From: Spirosoma telluris | GTDB taxonomy: Bacteria > Bacteroidota > Bacteroidia > Cytophagales > Spirosomataceae | Direction of reading: 5' to 3' | Length of the DNA: 64,000 nucleotides | Assembly: GCA_003259005.1 (NCBI GenBank) | Contig: QLII01000001.1 | Coordinates: 6,749,001-6,813,000 of the forward strand | Part shown: positions 28,968 to 37,782 of the stretch, piece after piece | Layout: every line of letters begins with the position of its first letter | Numbering within the stretch: the first letter of the stretch is position 1 | Made by a program: the position numbers and the translations under genes | The notes under the pieces: model-generated | Database searches by the model: none | What the model was told of the DNA's origin: nothing | The model's input: only the letters and a program-made list of their open reading frames with translations

Positions 28968-29043
28968 AACTAGTTCTATTTAAGAATGTTATGCAAAGGT
29001 TTCTCAATGGCGAGGTTGTTTGGTGGTAAAAATCAGCCATTTT

Positions 29044-29405
29044 TTATACGTTAACCCTATCATACGCGCATTTGAGTACCGGGCTATCCTGCTGCAAAAA
29101 TTCGTTGGGTGTTACCGTCGTAAACTCGCTGAAATAGGGAACCAACTGCGGATAGTCATAGTAGCCCGCGTCAACAGCAAGACGCAACCAGTCTTCTATT
29201 GGGTGCGCTCTTTGAGTTTAGCCGCCTTATTAAAGCGAATAATCTGATCAAAGAGCTTGGGGCCAACGCCAAACCGTTCGACGCTTTTTTGATAAAATTG
29301 CTTAGGGCTCAGGCATACTTCTTTCGCCAGCCAGTCCACGGATCGGGTCAACGTTGTTGGCGATTTTGTTCCCTGTGACATTAGGTGGTCAATCGGTATC
29401 CTGTA
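29044..29405 (-). pseudogene. AraC regulator remnant, DNA-binding domain only
   Basis: The readable part starts around 29405 (IPIDHLM) and gives the AraC DNA-binding region: SVDWLAKEVCLSPKQFYQKS, GVGPKLFDQIIRFNKA. One C missing near 29200 breaks the frame; restored, it continues as PIEDWLRLAVDAGYYDYPQL and FSEFTTVTPNEFL to a stop at 29044. The ligand-binding N-terminal ~150 residues are absent, and sequence just upstream is already the truncated cupin gene on the other strand. It is a paralogue of the AraC genes at 27570 and 42545. Confidence 0.75.
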
Positions 29406-29406
29406 T

Positions 29407-29757
29407 GTAACAGAAGGTACGGTGTCCGTACTGGAAGGTGATAGGGTGGTAGAGGTAGCAGCAGGAGGCTGGCATTTCCGGTCTCGCGGCTTAGTTCACA
29501 CGTTCTGGAATGGGCACGATTCCCCTGCTAAGTTCGTGGATTTATACCCCAGTACGCAGAATTTTGCGCATTATCTGGAGGAACTCTCGCAGCTTGATGA
29601 AGACCTCCACAACGAAAGAGCTAACCCGTTTGCCCCCGAAAATATAGTCATGTTCAACGCACTGGATGCTCGCTATAAGCATGAGATTTTTTACGAGCAG
29701 ATCCTGAGTTTATGGCTAACTATGGGCCAAAAATATGAAATGTTGATAACTGATTGA
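29407..29757 (+). pseudogene. Cupin protein remnant, N-terminus missing
   Basis: In-frame sequence beginning near 29407 reads VTEGTVSVLEGDRVVEVAAG, the later strands of a cupin, then GGWHFRSRGLVHTFWNG and a helical tail ending LTMGQKYEMLITD. The first cupin motif with its metal ligands is missing, and the only ATG (29422) falls inside the barrel. The missing 5' part adjoins the missing 5' part of the AraC remnant, so one deletion removed both starts and the shared divergent promoter. Confidence 0.7.
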
Positions 29758-29778
29758 TTTATAATTTATTATGAATTG

Positions 29779-29819
29779 ATACGTCTAGGCCAGTGTGCAG
29801 AATACGGGCCTAGACGTAT
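29779..29819. terminator. Hairpin after cupin remnant
   Basis: A perfect 13-bp stem, atacgtctaggcc with ggcctagacgtat, with a 15-base loop. No T run follows, so terminator function is tentative. Confidence 0.6.
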
Positions 29820-29840
29820 GTATGGGCGGCTCAATTTATC

Positions 29841-29858
29841 ATTTGAGACGTCTCAAAT
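29841..29858. promoter_or_regulatory. Perfect 18-bp palindrome, possible operator
   Basis: ATTTGAGACGTCTCAAAT is an uninterrupted perfect palindrome 73 bp before the small beta-domain gene. With no loop it would form a poor RNA hairpin, so a dimeric regulator's binding site is the better guess. Confidence 0.5.
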
Positions 29859-29931
29859 CTATTTTGGGTCGAAAGGAACCTGCTTAATGGGCGATGTTTG
29901 CTGTCAGTAATCACAAATGACTGTTAATCAG

Positions 29932-30278
29932 ATGAAACACAACCGCTCGTTTTTCGCCCTCTTTATCATGATGGTTAACCTGTCGATAACAGGTTTTACC
30001 CAGCAGCCGCAGAAGGTCAGCATACGGCTAAAAAACAATAGCCTTCTTCCTCGCGAGTTTAAGTTTCTGGAGCGTCATCCTGCCGATAAATACCCTAACG
30101 TATTCACAACGTATCTGCTACCAGGGCAATCGTACGCGGTTTCACTAAAAGTCGGCACATCGCTCGCTCTGGTAACCCAACCGGAAATCAATGCCACGAT
30201 GCGGGGCAGGACGTACCTGGCAAACCACTTTTGGTTGTTAAAGCGGATGATAATACAAAGACGTTCAAACTCAACTAA
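29932..30278 (+). CDS. Small exported protein with DoxX-partner beta-domain (one frame break)
   Basis: About 115 residues after repair. ATG 29932 starts a signal peptide (SFFALFIMMVNLSITGFTQQ). The mature part reads KVSIRLKNNSLLPREFKFLE, PGQSYAVSLKVGTSLAL and, after adding one G near 30210, QDVPGKPLLVVKADDNTKTF with a stop at 30278. The same layout (short strand with NNSLLPR/NNSFLPR, basic second strand, closing K(P/A)xL.VxxxD..KT) occurs twice at the end of the DoxX protein 25 bp downstream. So this is a free-standing copy of a small domain I cannot name, co-transcribed with its fused version. Confidence 0.65.
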
Positions 30279-30302
30279 TATTCACCCCTTTTTTTCATTG
30301 CC

Positions 30303-31352
30303 ATGAAAACGCTACAAGCTATTATCAACCCGATTGTTATGCCTCATTGGTTGCAGGATTTCCTTTTATTAATGCCCAGAGTAATAGCCTGTTATTTCCT
30401 ATGCGTTAATTTCGGAGGAAGTAAATTCCCAACACCCGATTGGTTCATTCAGGATGTAGCCAAGCTAGGCTTTCCGTTTCCGGTATTTTTCGCCTGGTGT
30501 GCTGTACTGACAGAAGTATTCGGCTCATTTTTACTGATAATTGGCTTGTTTACCCGCGTAGCTGCCTTCAATTTGATGATCACCATGCTGGTTGCCATTT
30601 TTCTTCAAAAGTGGGATACGGAGGTATGGGAAAAGTTACCAGCTATGGGATTCCTCTGGATTGCCATTTTCTCGCTGGTTCTCGGTTCAGGAAGATTCGG
30701 AGTTGATTATTTAATCAGCAAAAGAATTAGTCTGGTAAAGACTAAAATTCTTTTTCCTGCCCTTGTCGGATTGTTCATTATAACGTCTGCTCCCGGCTTC
30801 GCCCAATCTAGCCAAACGGCTACCGAGCGCATATCGTTTGTATTAAAAAATACGCTCGGCTACCATCGGATGTTTCGGGCGGAGGGGCCAGGTATAGCGT
30901 ACGGATTCTCGATGAACCGTAATGAAAAAACGCCTAAAAGCTGGCCCATTGGCACAACACTGTACTTTAGTAAAACGGGCGATACCGCCGATCAGCCTAT
31001 TCTGACCGTTACGGCTAACGACGCAGGTAAAACCCTCAATACCGACGAACGCCAGCCGGAAAGAACGGGTAACGGGACTATCATTACGGTTCGTTTTCGA
31101 AACAATAGCTTCCTGCCCCGGAAAGTAATGCTTATCTCCTATCGCCCCGACGAGCCGGGCAACGGTACACAGGGCTTTTTGTTACTGCCCGGTGGCCTGT
31201 CTCGGCAATCGTTTCCAGTTGGTACAAAGGTCTATTTTGCCAATAACGACCAGGTTGATGTAGTTATGAGCGGCAAACGTATCGATACCGAAAAGCCCTT
31301 TCTAATCATCAAAAAAGAGGATGCGGAAAAAACGATCAACATCTTTAAGTAA
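30303..31352 (+). CDS. DoxX-family membrane protein with two C-terminal beta-domains
   Basis: A 349-residue protein. Residues ~15-155 are a four-helix DoxX-type membrane domain (PRVIACYFLCVNFGGSKF, FFAWCAVLTEVFGSFLLIIG, IFSLVLGSGRFGVDYL). A further hydrophobic segment ending APGFAQ (~150-172) looks like an internal export or stop-transfer signal. Two tandem ~85-residue domains follow: ERISFVLKNTLGYHRMF...DAGKTLN and GTIITVRFRNNSFLPRKVML...DAEKTINIF. Both resemble the small protein just upstream. DoxX proteins occur in respiratory and sulfur-related membrane complexes; the role here is unknown. Confidence 0.75.
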   Translation: MKTLQAIINPIVMPHWLQDFLLLMPRVIACYFLCVNFGGSKFPTPDWFIQDVAKLGFPFPVFFAWCAVLTEVFGSFLLIIGLFTRVAAFNLMITMLVAIFLQKWDTEVWEKLPAMGFLWIAIFSLVLGSGRFGVDYLISKRISLVKTKILFPALVGLFIITSAPGFAQSSQTATERISFVLKNTLGYHRMFRAEGPGIAYGFSMNRNEKTPKSWPIGTTLYFSKTGDTADQPILTVTANDAGKTLNTDERQPERTGNGTIITVRFRNNSFLPRKVMLISYRPDEPGNGTQGFLLLPGGLSRQSFPVGTKVYFANNDQVDVVMSGKRIDTEKPFLIIKKEDAEKTINIFK

Positions 31353-31393
31353 TAAATCTGTTGTTATTTTGCCCGGATCAAACGGTATTATCT

Positions 31394-32608
31394 ATGACCT
31401 TTTATTTCAGCGTCTATTCATCACCCCTTCTGTTTGGATTTGTCCAAGGCTGGATTTACGCGGTGTTGCTATGGGTACGGGGTCGGCGGGAAGAGCGTTT
31501 GTCTGATTTGTTGCTGGGCTGGGTACTGGTAGGACTGAGTTTTAACATCTGGGAGTATATGCTGGGCTTTGGGGGCATTGAAATACTCTGGCGTGAACTG
31601 GAGTTCTTTCCCCGTACCTTGGGCTTTCTGTTTCCTGCCTTGTGCTATTTCTACCTCAAAAGCCAGATTAATGCCGATTTTCGGTTTACCTGGCAGGATG
31701 CGTGGCATGTGGTTCCGTTTCTGATTCAGGTAATGTACCACATTAGTGTTTTTTCGATGGGCCACACTTTCGTTGAGTACTGGAAAGCAGCGGTTCATTA
31801 CCCCTACCACCTCGAAGATGTTGAGTTTGTCGTGGGCGTTGGTCTCAATGTCTACTACCTGATTTTGTCAATGCGCCTATATCGGCACTACCGGGTCTGG
31901 ATTAAAACGCAGTTTTCCCAAACTGAAACCATTAGTTTTCGATGGTTTCGTAATTTCCTGATTGCCCTAACGACCACTATGCTGTTTAGTTTGTTAATGA
32001 CGCTTCTGAGCTTGGGTCTGGGATTAAATTATTGGCAAAACTGGTGGGATGAGCTGGCTGGAGTAGTCCTGATTTATTACGTCAGCATCAATGGCTATGC
32101 ACAGGTTCAACCCGGCCGACGACTCACCTTCGGGCAGTTGCCAGTGTTGGAACCAGTAGGAGTCACCATTCCGCTGGTAGTTGACGAACATAAAGGAGAA
32201 ACGGCGCTGGCAGGTATAGAGAACCGACAGGAAGTTACACTCACCCAACCTATTCTTACGGATGATCTGATAATCTGGCGTGATACGTTGCTGGTCTACA
32301 TGGATAATGAACGCCCTTATTTAGACCCTGATCTGTCGCTAATTGACCTCGCCCGACGGCTTAGGACAAATGCTTCTGTATTATCGCCAGTCATCAACGT
32401 TGGAACGGGAAAGAACTTCAACGATTTTGTGAATCAGTATCGAGTAGAAGCTTTCAAACGACAGGCTCTCGACCCCGCCAGCCAGCATTTAAGCCTATTG
32501 GGCATTGCACTCGATTGTGGTTTCAACTCAAAAGCTACCTTTAATCGGGCCTTCCGGAAACTTACGGGGCAGGCGCCGAGAGAATTTGTCGAGTCAATGT
32601 CCGGTTAA
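31394..32608 (+). CDS. Membrane-bound AraC-type transcriptional regulator
   Basis: A 404-residue protein with six or seven hydrophobic helices in the first ~235 residues (SSPLLFGFVQGWIYAVLLW, FFPRTLGFLFPALCYFYL, FLIALTTTMLFSLLMTLLSL), a linker, and a C-terminal AraC domain of two helix-turn-helices: LIDLARRLRTNASVLSPVI and GIALDCGFNSKATFNRAFRK. The membrane part probably senses an extracytoplasmic or membrane signal and the regulator binds DNA from the membrane. ATG 31394 starts at the first helix. It follows the DoxX gene by 41 bp on the same strand and may control it. Confidence 0.8.
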   Translation: MTFYFSVYSSPLLFGFVQGWIYAVLLWVRGRREERLSDLLLGWVLVGLSFNIWEYMLGFGGIEILWRELEFFPRTLGFLFPALCYFYLKSQINADFRFTWQDAWHVVPFLIQVMYHISVFSMGHTFVEYWKAAVHYPYHLEDVEFVVGVGLNVYYLILSMRLYRHYRVWIKTQFSQTETISFRWFRNFLIALTTTMLFSLLMTLLSLGLGLNYWQNWWDELAGVVLIYYVSINGYAQVQPGRRLTFGQLPVLEPVGVTIPLVVDEHKGETALAGIENRQEVTLTQPILTDDLIIWRDTLLVYMDNERPYLDPDLSLIDLARRLRTNASVLSPVINVGTGKNFNDFVNQYRVEAFKRQALDPASQHLSLLGIALDCGFNSKATFNRAFRKLTGQAPREFVESMSG

Positions 32609-32613
32609 TGCAC

Positions 32614-33354
32614 TTACAACCAGCCAAAACGCTGTACCAGATTCTCCTTCTGATTCCGCGCTACCGGAATGTTGACATCATTGCTCATAACCAGATAGGT
32701 GCCTTCACCTTTCATGAATAGTTTGATATGGTCGAGGTTAATGACATACTGACGATGGACGCGCAGGAAATTCCGCTCTTCGAGTACTTCCTGAACCTCA
32801 CGCAGGGTACGGGTGAGCAGATAATGCCGCTTCTGGGTGGCAATCACTTTGGTGTAATTACTGTCTGATTCGCAGTAAATGATCTCGTTAACAGGCAGAA
32901 AAATAACGCCCTGCTGATATGGAACGGCAATTTTGTCGGATAGCTGATGCGTATGCAATTGGCTCCTGAGGGAGGCTATCTGACGGTCGTCAATGCGTTG
33001 CCGACGTTCGGCTTTTCGAACAGCTTCCTGTAAATCCTGCGAGTCGATGGGCTTCAGTAAATAATCCAGCGCGCTGAATCGGAACGCCTTCACCGCGAAC
33101 TCATTATAGGCCGTTACAAAAATGAGACTGAACGGAATCTCTCCCAGTTTTTCGAGTAACTGGAAACCATTCATGCGGGGCATCTCAATGTCGAGAAACA
33201 CCACATCGGGTTGCACAACCTGAATAAGTCGCAGACCATCTTCGCTACGAGTAGCCTGCCCAACTACCTGCACCTGTGGACAATGCGTTGCCAGCTCGCG
33301 GGCCAGCAACTGCACGCAATCCGGTTCGTCGTCAATGAGAATAGCCTTGAGCAT
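32614..33354 (-). CDS. LytTR-type response regulator
   Basis: A 246-residue two-component regulator. The receiver (residues ~3-115) has the acidic pair in LIDDEPD, the phospho-acceptor in DVVFLDIEMPRMNGF and the conserved Lys in YLLKPID. The LytTR DNA-binding domain covers ~140-245 (IIYCESDSNYTKVI, REVQEVLEERNFLRVHRQYVI). ATG 33354 is chosen because the receiver strand begins there; upstream codons derive from an inverted repeat. The partner histidine kinase lies directly upstream on the same strand, so the two form one system. It faces the membrane AraC gene tail to tail with a 5-bp gap. Confidence 0.88.
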   Translation of the reverse strand: MLKAILIDDEPDCVQLLARELATHCPQVQVVGQATRSEDGLRLIQVVQPDVVFLDIEMPRMNGFQLLEKLGEIPFSLIFVTAYNEFAVKAFRFSALDYLLKPIDSQDLQEAVRKAERRQRIDDRQIASLRSQLHTHQLSDKIAVPYQQGVIFLPVNEIIYCESDSNYTKVIATQKRHYLLTRTLREVQEVLEERNFLRVHRQYVINLDHIKLFMKGEGTYLVMSNDVNIPVARNQKENLVQRFGWL

Positions 33355-33377
33355 AAAGAGCAAAAGAGTGAATGGTG

Positions 33378-33441
33378 AAAGAGCGAATGGCGAAAGAGTG
33401 GCTGGCGCGTTGATTTTTACTCTTTCATTCTTTCGCTCTTT
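33378..33441. repeat. Inverted repeat between histidine kinase and regulator
   Basis: Arms 33378-33399 and 33419-33441 pair imperfectly (aaagagcg...aaagagt with actcttt...cgctcttt). They are built of gaaagagcgaatg-type units like the aspS leader repeat, and the right arm touches the kinase stop codon. Confidence 0.6.
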
Positions 33442-35444
33442 ATATCCGTATCTCCAGGACAACTTCGGTTCCGGCGGGCTGACCTTCGCTGTCGACTAGG
33501 TCTCGGATCAGGACCTGCGTACTTGTTTTATACAACTGATTGATTAGCGCAATTCGCTCGCCCGTTACCTTCATCCCATAGGACTTTTTAGGCATGGCCG
33601 ACTTGCTTTTTAAGCTGGCAGCTTCGATCCGGCCAATGCCATCGTCGGTAATGGTGACCCGTAGGCAATTATCCTGCGGTTGCTCCACCCGCACCAAAAC
33701 CATTCCCCCGATTCCTTGTGCATCAACCCGTGCCAGATCGCGTTTTCGACGTAGGGTTGAAGCAACAACGGAGGAATTTCGATAAACTCCGCGTCGATAG
33801 CGGGGGCCATGTCAATCCGGAAGTTCAGTTTGGCTTTGAAGCGCATGGCTTCCATCGTGAGGTATAATTGCAAGGCATCCAGCTCGTTTTGCAGCGTGAC
33901 CCGCTCTGAACGGGAGTTCTCCAGCACCAGCCGGATCAGCCGACTGAACTTGGTGAGGTAGTCCGACGCTTTGGCTGCGTCATTTTCGGTCGCATAGAGT
34001 TTTATGGAATTCAGGCAGTTGAAAATAAAGTGCGGGTTCATCTGCGCGCGTAGGGCCGTCATTTCGGTTTCGGCCAGTTTCTGCTCAAAACCCAACTCGA
34101 GCTGGCGGATGTGCTGCTCTTCTAACAGACGGCTTTGTTCCTGAATTTCCTGTGTTCGCTGAGCCAGTTGTGCTTCAAGCTGTTGCGTATAGGTCATGTG
34201 CAAGGAAGCGTTTTCCAGTTCGACCAACCGCCCCCGGTAGGCCAGAGCCAGGGCAAAACACAACGATTCGATGGATATGCCCAGCAATCCCCAAAAAGCA
34301 GGATAATTGACAAATATCTCGATTCGGGTGGTACGTTCTGAAGAAAACCGTTCAGCAGCATGGGCAGAAATGTGATACAGAGCAGGCTGGCAATACCCGC
34401 CACGAGGTATGTTTTAATTGGGACCTTCGTTCGGAGAAGCGCCCCAAAAAGTAGTAGGGTGATTAGTCCGGCCGGAATGAGGCTATACCGGTAAATGGTG
34501 TTATCGCTGAAGACTAGTTTGCCCTGAACAAATTCGATCAGGGTCATGAGCTGTTGGATGGCGAGAATAAAAAGAAGCACGCGCAGGTATGACCATAGGC
34601 TGGGGAAACGTTGCCGGATGCTTAGTAGTTGATCCAGAAATAGCGCATAAAATAGCGTGAACATAGATAGAGAGACCGGCGATAGGGCAACGGATGATAA
34701 ATACAGCATGTCCAGCCCAAACCGAGTGTCGATAGCTGACAAGGCAAAATAGAAACCGGTAAACGTATAGAGGCCATAGTAGCGATACGATTTGTCGCCG
34801 GTAAGCCGATAATAGTAAAACGCAAACAGGCTCATAAACAGCAGGCATCCGGTCAGTATAGCCATACCAACCAGCAGCGGGGCTTCGAGGTACGCATTCT
34901 CCAGCGTGTTTTTGTAGGCTTCTTCCGGCGTATGAATGAGGGATACCGTTGGCAAAACGCCCATTATATAGCTGACCGTTTGTACGTAGTACGTATAGGT
35001 CTGCCCTGCCGGAATTCGAAGTAAAACGCTCGACGTATTGGGCGAACCGTTACGACGGGGAACGGCATGGCCACCTACGGCCAGCAAGTGGTTGTTTTCG
35101 TAGTACTTAATGACTGCTCCCTGCCAGCAGTCGTAAAAAAGCCGGAGGGTATCCGTGGAGTTTGCATTCCGAATCCGAAACCGTAGCCAGGTTACCAACA
35201 GCGACTGATCGGCGTTGGTGGTGCGCTCATTCCGTTTCTGGGCAAAAGGCAAAAAATGCTGTTTCTGAATGGTTGCCAGCGGCAGCGTGTCGCCCGATTT
35301 GTCTTCGTAGAATTCCGTAAACCGGCCAATGTCATGGGTGGGCATATGACGGCCACTAATAACGACAGGAGGGGTCGTTTGTGCCACTGCCTGTTGAGCT
35401 GTCAATAATCTCAGTAGAAGTAGAGCAAACGATCTCATCGACAA
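33440..35444 (-). CDS. 7TMR-DISM sensor histidine kinase, LytS-like (two frame breaks)
   Basis: About 669 residues after repair. A signal peptide, an extracytoplasmic 7TMR-DISMED2-like domain (LLVTWLRFRIRN, TLRLFYDCWQGAV), seven membrane helices (~190-370), a coiled coil (LEAQLAQRTQEIQEQSRLLE) and a His_kinase domain with MNPHFIFNCLNSIK as the phospho-acceptor region. The ATPase has QPYVENAIWHGL and DDGIGR. The first break, near 34300, is one missing T (LLFWGLLGISIES restored). The second, near 33708, is one missing G (HKESGGMVLVRV restored). It signals to the LytTR regulator 85 bp downstream. Its ligand is unknown. Confidence 0.82.
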
Positions 35445-35541
35445 ATGGTTAGGTACCCGCCCAGGCCTTTATCTGCCGAATATCGCTATTGATTTATACT
35501 TATCCATACGCCTTTCTTGCGAACGGTATTGATTTGCCTGT

Positions 35542-35591
35542 GAGTAGCGGAATTTCTGCGTGAAACGCTTCACGCAGAAATTCCGCTACTC
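35542..35591. repeat. Perfect 23-bp-arm hairpin in a divergent promoter region
   Basis: Arms 35542-35564 and 35569-35591 are exact reverse complements around a 4-base loop (acgc). It lies between the divergent histidine kinase and the rightward membrane protein gene, so it ends neither transcript. Confidence 0.92.
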
Positions 35592-35680
35592 GTCTGTTCG
35601 TTTGCGCTACTCGGATAGAAAAGGTGGCAAACGACTTAGGTAGCCATGTAGCTTTATTTCCTAACTAGTTCCCTACCACG

Positions 35681-36334
35681 ATGGAAAATGCCTACAGAAA
35701 CATTATCTACTTTTTCGGGGCTGTGCTGCTCCTGGTGTTTGTTGCTTTTTTTAAAACCTATTTCGGATTATTTCCTGGATTTGCAGGTACAGCCACGCTC
35801 ATTCATGTTCATGTCGTAACGATCCTTCTATGGTTTGCCCTGCTCATTATTCAACCCATTCTGATTGTTCAGAAGAAGGTTGGGCTGCACCGCTTACTAG
35901 GCAAGTTCTCGTATGGCTTAATGCCGTTTCTGGTTATTCTGCTCGTAATCGTCTTGAAATCAGGACAATTGCATGAGAAGCACCTAGGCATTTTCGCAGG
36001 TAATATCCTCGACATTAGTCTATTAGTTTTGTTTTATGGGCTGGCTATTACCTATCGGCACAAGGTTGCTTATCACGCTCGGTTCATGATCCTGACAGTC
36101 TTGCCGTTTCTAGGGCCGGCATTAGGCCGTTTGCCGCAGATTCCATTACCCCCTGGTGTTGCCCATTTATTAATTATTGGTGGGCTATTGCTCTACGAGC
36201 GATTTCATCGAAAAATATACAAACCGTATGTCATTTCGCTGCTCGTCTTTCTGGGCCTGTTCATTCCACTGCTCTGTTTGTATCTGTTCGGTCAATCTAC
36301 CCTGAACTCGTTGTGGGAAGCGTGTTTTGGATGA
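35681..36334 (+). CDS. Integral membrane protein of unknown function
   Basis: A 217-residue protein made mostly of six hydrophobic helices (YFFGAVLLLVFVAFFKTYFG, VTILLWFALLIIQPILIV, FLVILLVIVL, ISLLVLFYGLAI, PYVISLLVFLGLFIPLLCLYL). Short loops hold His residues (LIHVHVVTILLW, GLHRLLGKFSYG, VAYHARFMI) that could bind heme or metal. The layout resembles DUF2306/YtaF-like small membrane proteins, but I cannot name it. It may share a transcript with the cupin gene 140 bp downstream. Confidence 0.6.
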   Translation: MENAYRNIIYFFGAVLLLVFVAFFKTYFGLFPGFAGTATLIHVHVVTILLWFALLIIQPILIVQKKVGLHRLLGKFSYGLMPFLVILLVIVLKSGQLHEKHLGIFAGNILDISLLVLFYGLAITYRHKVAYHARFMILTVLPFLGPALGRLPQIPLPPGVAHLLIIGGLLLYERFHRKIYKPYVISLLVFLGLFIPLLCLYLFGQSTLNSLWEACFG

Positions 36335-36474
36335 TAATCAGGCAAATAATACTTCCTTTTTTACGAGACCGTCTAACTTTTTTTTATCATCTCGACGTCA
36401 GGAGAGATCACAAAAGCCAGCTGCAGAAAGAAGCCAGAACGGAATTATAACCAAGCTCCAAATTCTCCAACACC

Positions 36475-37116
36475 ATGAGAAAGGTATTTAAAATCCTGAT
36501 TTATACGATTAGTGCCTATCTATTGATTGCCCTAATATGCCAAATATGGCCAACCAACCGTCCCGATTTTTCAAAAGTATTTGCACCCAATAGCCATTTC
36601 GGAAACAACACGCAGGGGAATGAGCAAATCGTTCTTGGCTATCATGATGGAGTCGTTCGAATGTTAGGTAAGGTAAAGCCACACGCAGAAGGCCCGCCCG
36701 AACATGTGCACACCAACTTCGATGAACCCTTTTCAGTGGATAAGGGTACACTCTCGTTATTGGTCAATGGTGAAAAGAAAGTTCTCCATTCGGGCGAGAC
36801 GTTTACGGTGTCCAAAGGAACGTACCACAAGTTTTTTAATGAAACCGATTCGACTGCCACGGCGATTGGGGATGCCCCCGCTGAATTCAGGTTTATACTT
36901 ACTCAATTATACGGACTTACCAACGAAGATCCGGCTATTTTTCAATCGCCCCGATTTCTGCTTCAATTATCGGTTTGGGGAAGCGATTTTGATTCCTATC
37001 TGAAAGAAGGGCCACCGCCGTTTGTTGTGAAAATAATCAAATTTCTGTTGCTTCCTATTGCTAAACTGGCTGGTTATCAATATGCAAACGAAGCGTATTT
37101 TCCTAAACCTCAGTAG
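36475..37116 (+). CDS. Membrane-anchored cupin protein
   Basis: A 213-residue protein with an N-terminal membrane helix (KILIYTISAYLLIALICQIW) and then one cupin barrel on the outer face. Motif 1 is PPEHVHTNFDEPFSVDKGTL (HxHxxxxE-like) and motif 2 is GETFTVSKGTYHKFFN. A C-terminal hydrophobic stretch (FVVKIIKFLLLPIAKLAGY) may lie on the membrane. Function is unknown; the cupin metal ligands look intact. It converges on tenA with only a 9-bp gap. Confidence 0.65.
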   Translation: MRKVFKILIYTISAYLLIALICQIWPTNRPDFSKVFAPNSHFGNNTQGNEQIVLGYHDGVVRMLGKVKPHAEGPPEHVHTNFDEPFSVDKGTLSLLVNGEKKVLHSGETFTVSKGTYHKFFNETDSTATAIGDAPAEFRFILTQLYGLTNEDPAIFQSPRFLLQLSVWGSDFDSYLKEGPPPFVVKIIKFLLLPIAKLAGYQYANEAYFPKPQ

Positions 37117-37125
37117 AGCAGTCTG

Positions 37126-37776
37126 TTACACCAGCCAGCGATTCTGCGTGTAGGCATCGTTCCAGAAATGCCATTCCAGTCGGCTCGACATTCGAAAGGC
37201 TTCCTGCATCTGGATCTGCTCTGATGGGCTGGCTAATTCGGCAAATTGGTCGGTTAGTCTGAGCATCTGATTCACCGACTGGTCGAAGGCATCGCCTGCG
37301 TAGGTGTCGATCCAGGCGCGATAGGGATTGTCGGGAATGGCTCGTTCATAAATGTGCTTACCCACTTGCCGGTAAATCCAGAAACAGGGCAAAACGGCGG
37401 CTGCCCCTATGGCTACCGACTGGAGCGATGTTGTGGCCAGTAAATAGTTCGTATAGGCAAAGCAGGTCGGCATTTTAACGGTCTCTGGCTGAATAGCATA
37501 GAGCGAGAAGTAGGTTTCGTGTAAAGCTCGTTCCACCAGAATTGCGTTCTGCGCAAACTGTGTAAATTGCAGCATATCGTCGGGGCTTGTTGCCCGTGCT
37601 GCCAACTGATTCAGGGCGCGGCTAAAATCGGCCAGATACAATGCATCCTGCTGAATATAAGACTGGAACATAGCCGTGGGCAGGCTACCTGCCATCAATT
37701 CATCAACAAAACCATGCGTCAGAACGGAGGAATAGATTGGGCTGATATCTTGCCAGAGTTGCTCGGTGAATGTCAT
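37126..37776 (-). CDS. tenA: Thiaminase II / aminopyrimidine aminohydrolase (TenA)
   Basis: A 216-residue all-helical TenA protein that hydrolyses degraded thiamine pyrimidines to HMP for salvage. Typical blocks are seen: FQSYIQQDALYLADFSRAL, AVLPCFWIYRQVGKHI, YRAWIDTYAGDAFD with the active-site Tyr and Asp, and the C-terminal Glu helix RLEWHFWNDAYTQ. It is the last gene of thiM-thiE-thiD-tenA, 6 bp after thiD, under the TPP riboswitch at 40105-40190. Complete, with no frame break. Confidence 0.92.
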   Translation of the reverse strand: MTFTEQLWQDISPIYSSVLTHGFVDELMAGSLPTAMFQSYIQQDALYLADFSRALNQLAARATSPDDMLQFTQFAQNAILVERALHETYFSLYAIQPETVKMPTCFAYTNYLLATTSLQSVAIGAAAVLPCFWIYRQVGKHIYERAIPDNPYRAWIDTYAGDAFDQSVNQMLRLTDQFAELASPSEQIQMQEAFRMSSRLEWHFWNDAYTQNRWLV

Positions 37777-37782
37777 AAAGAA

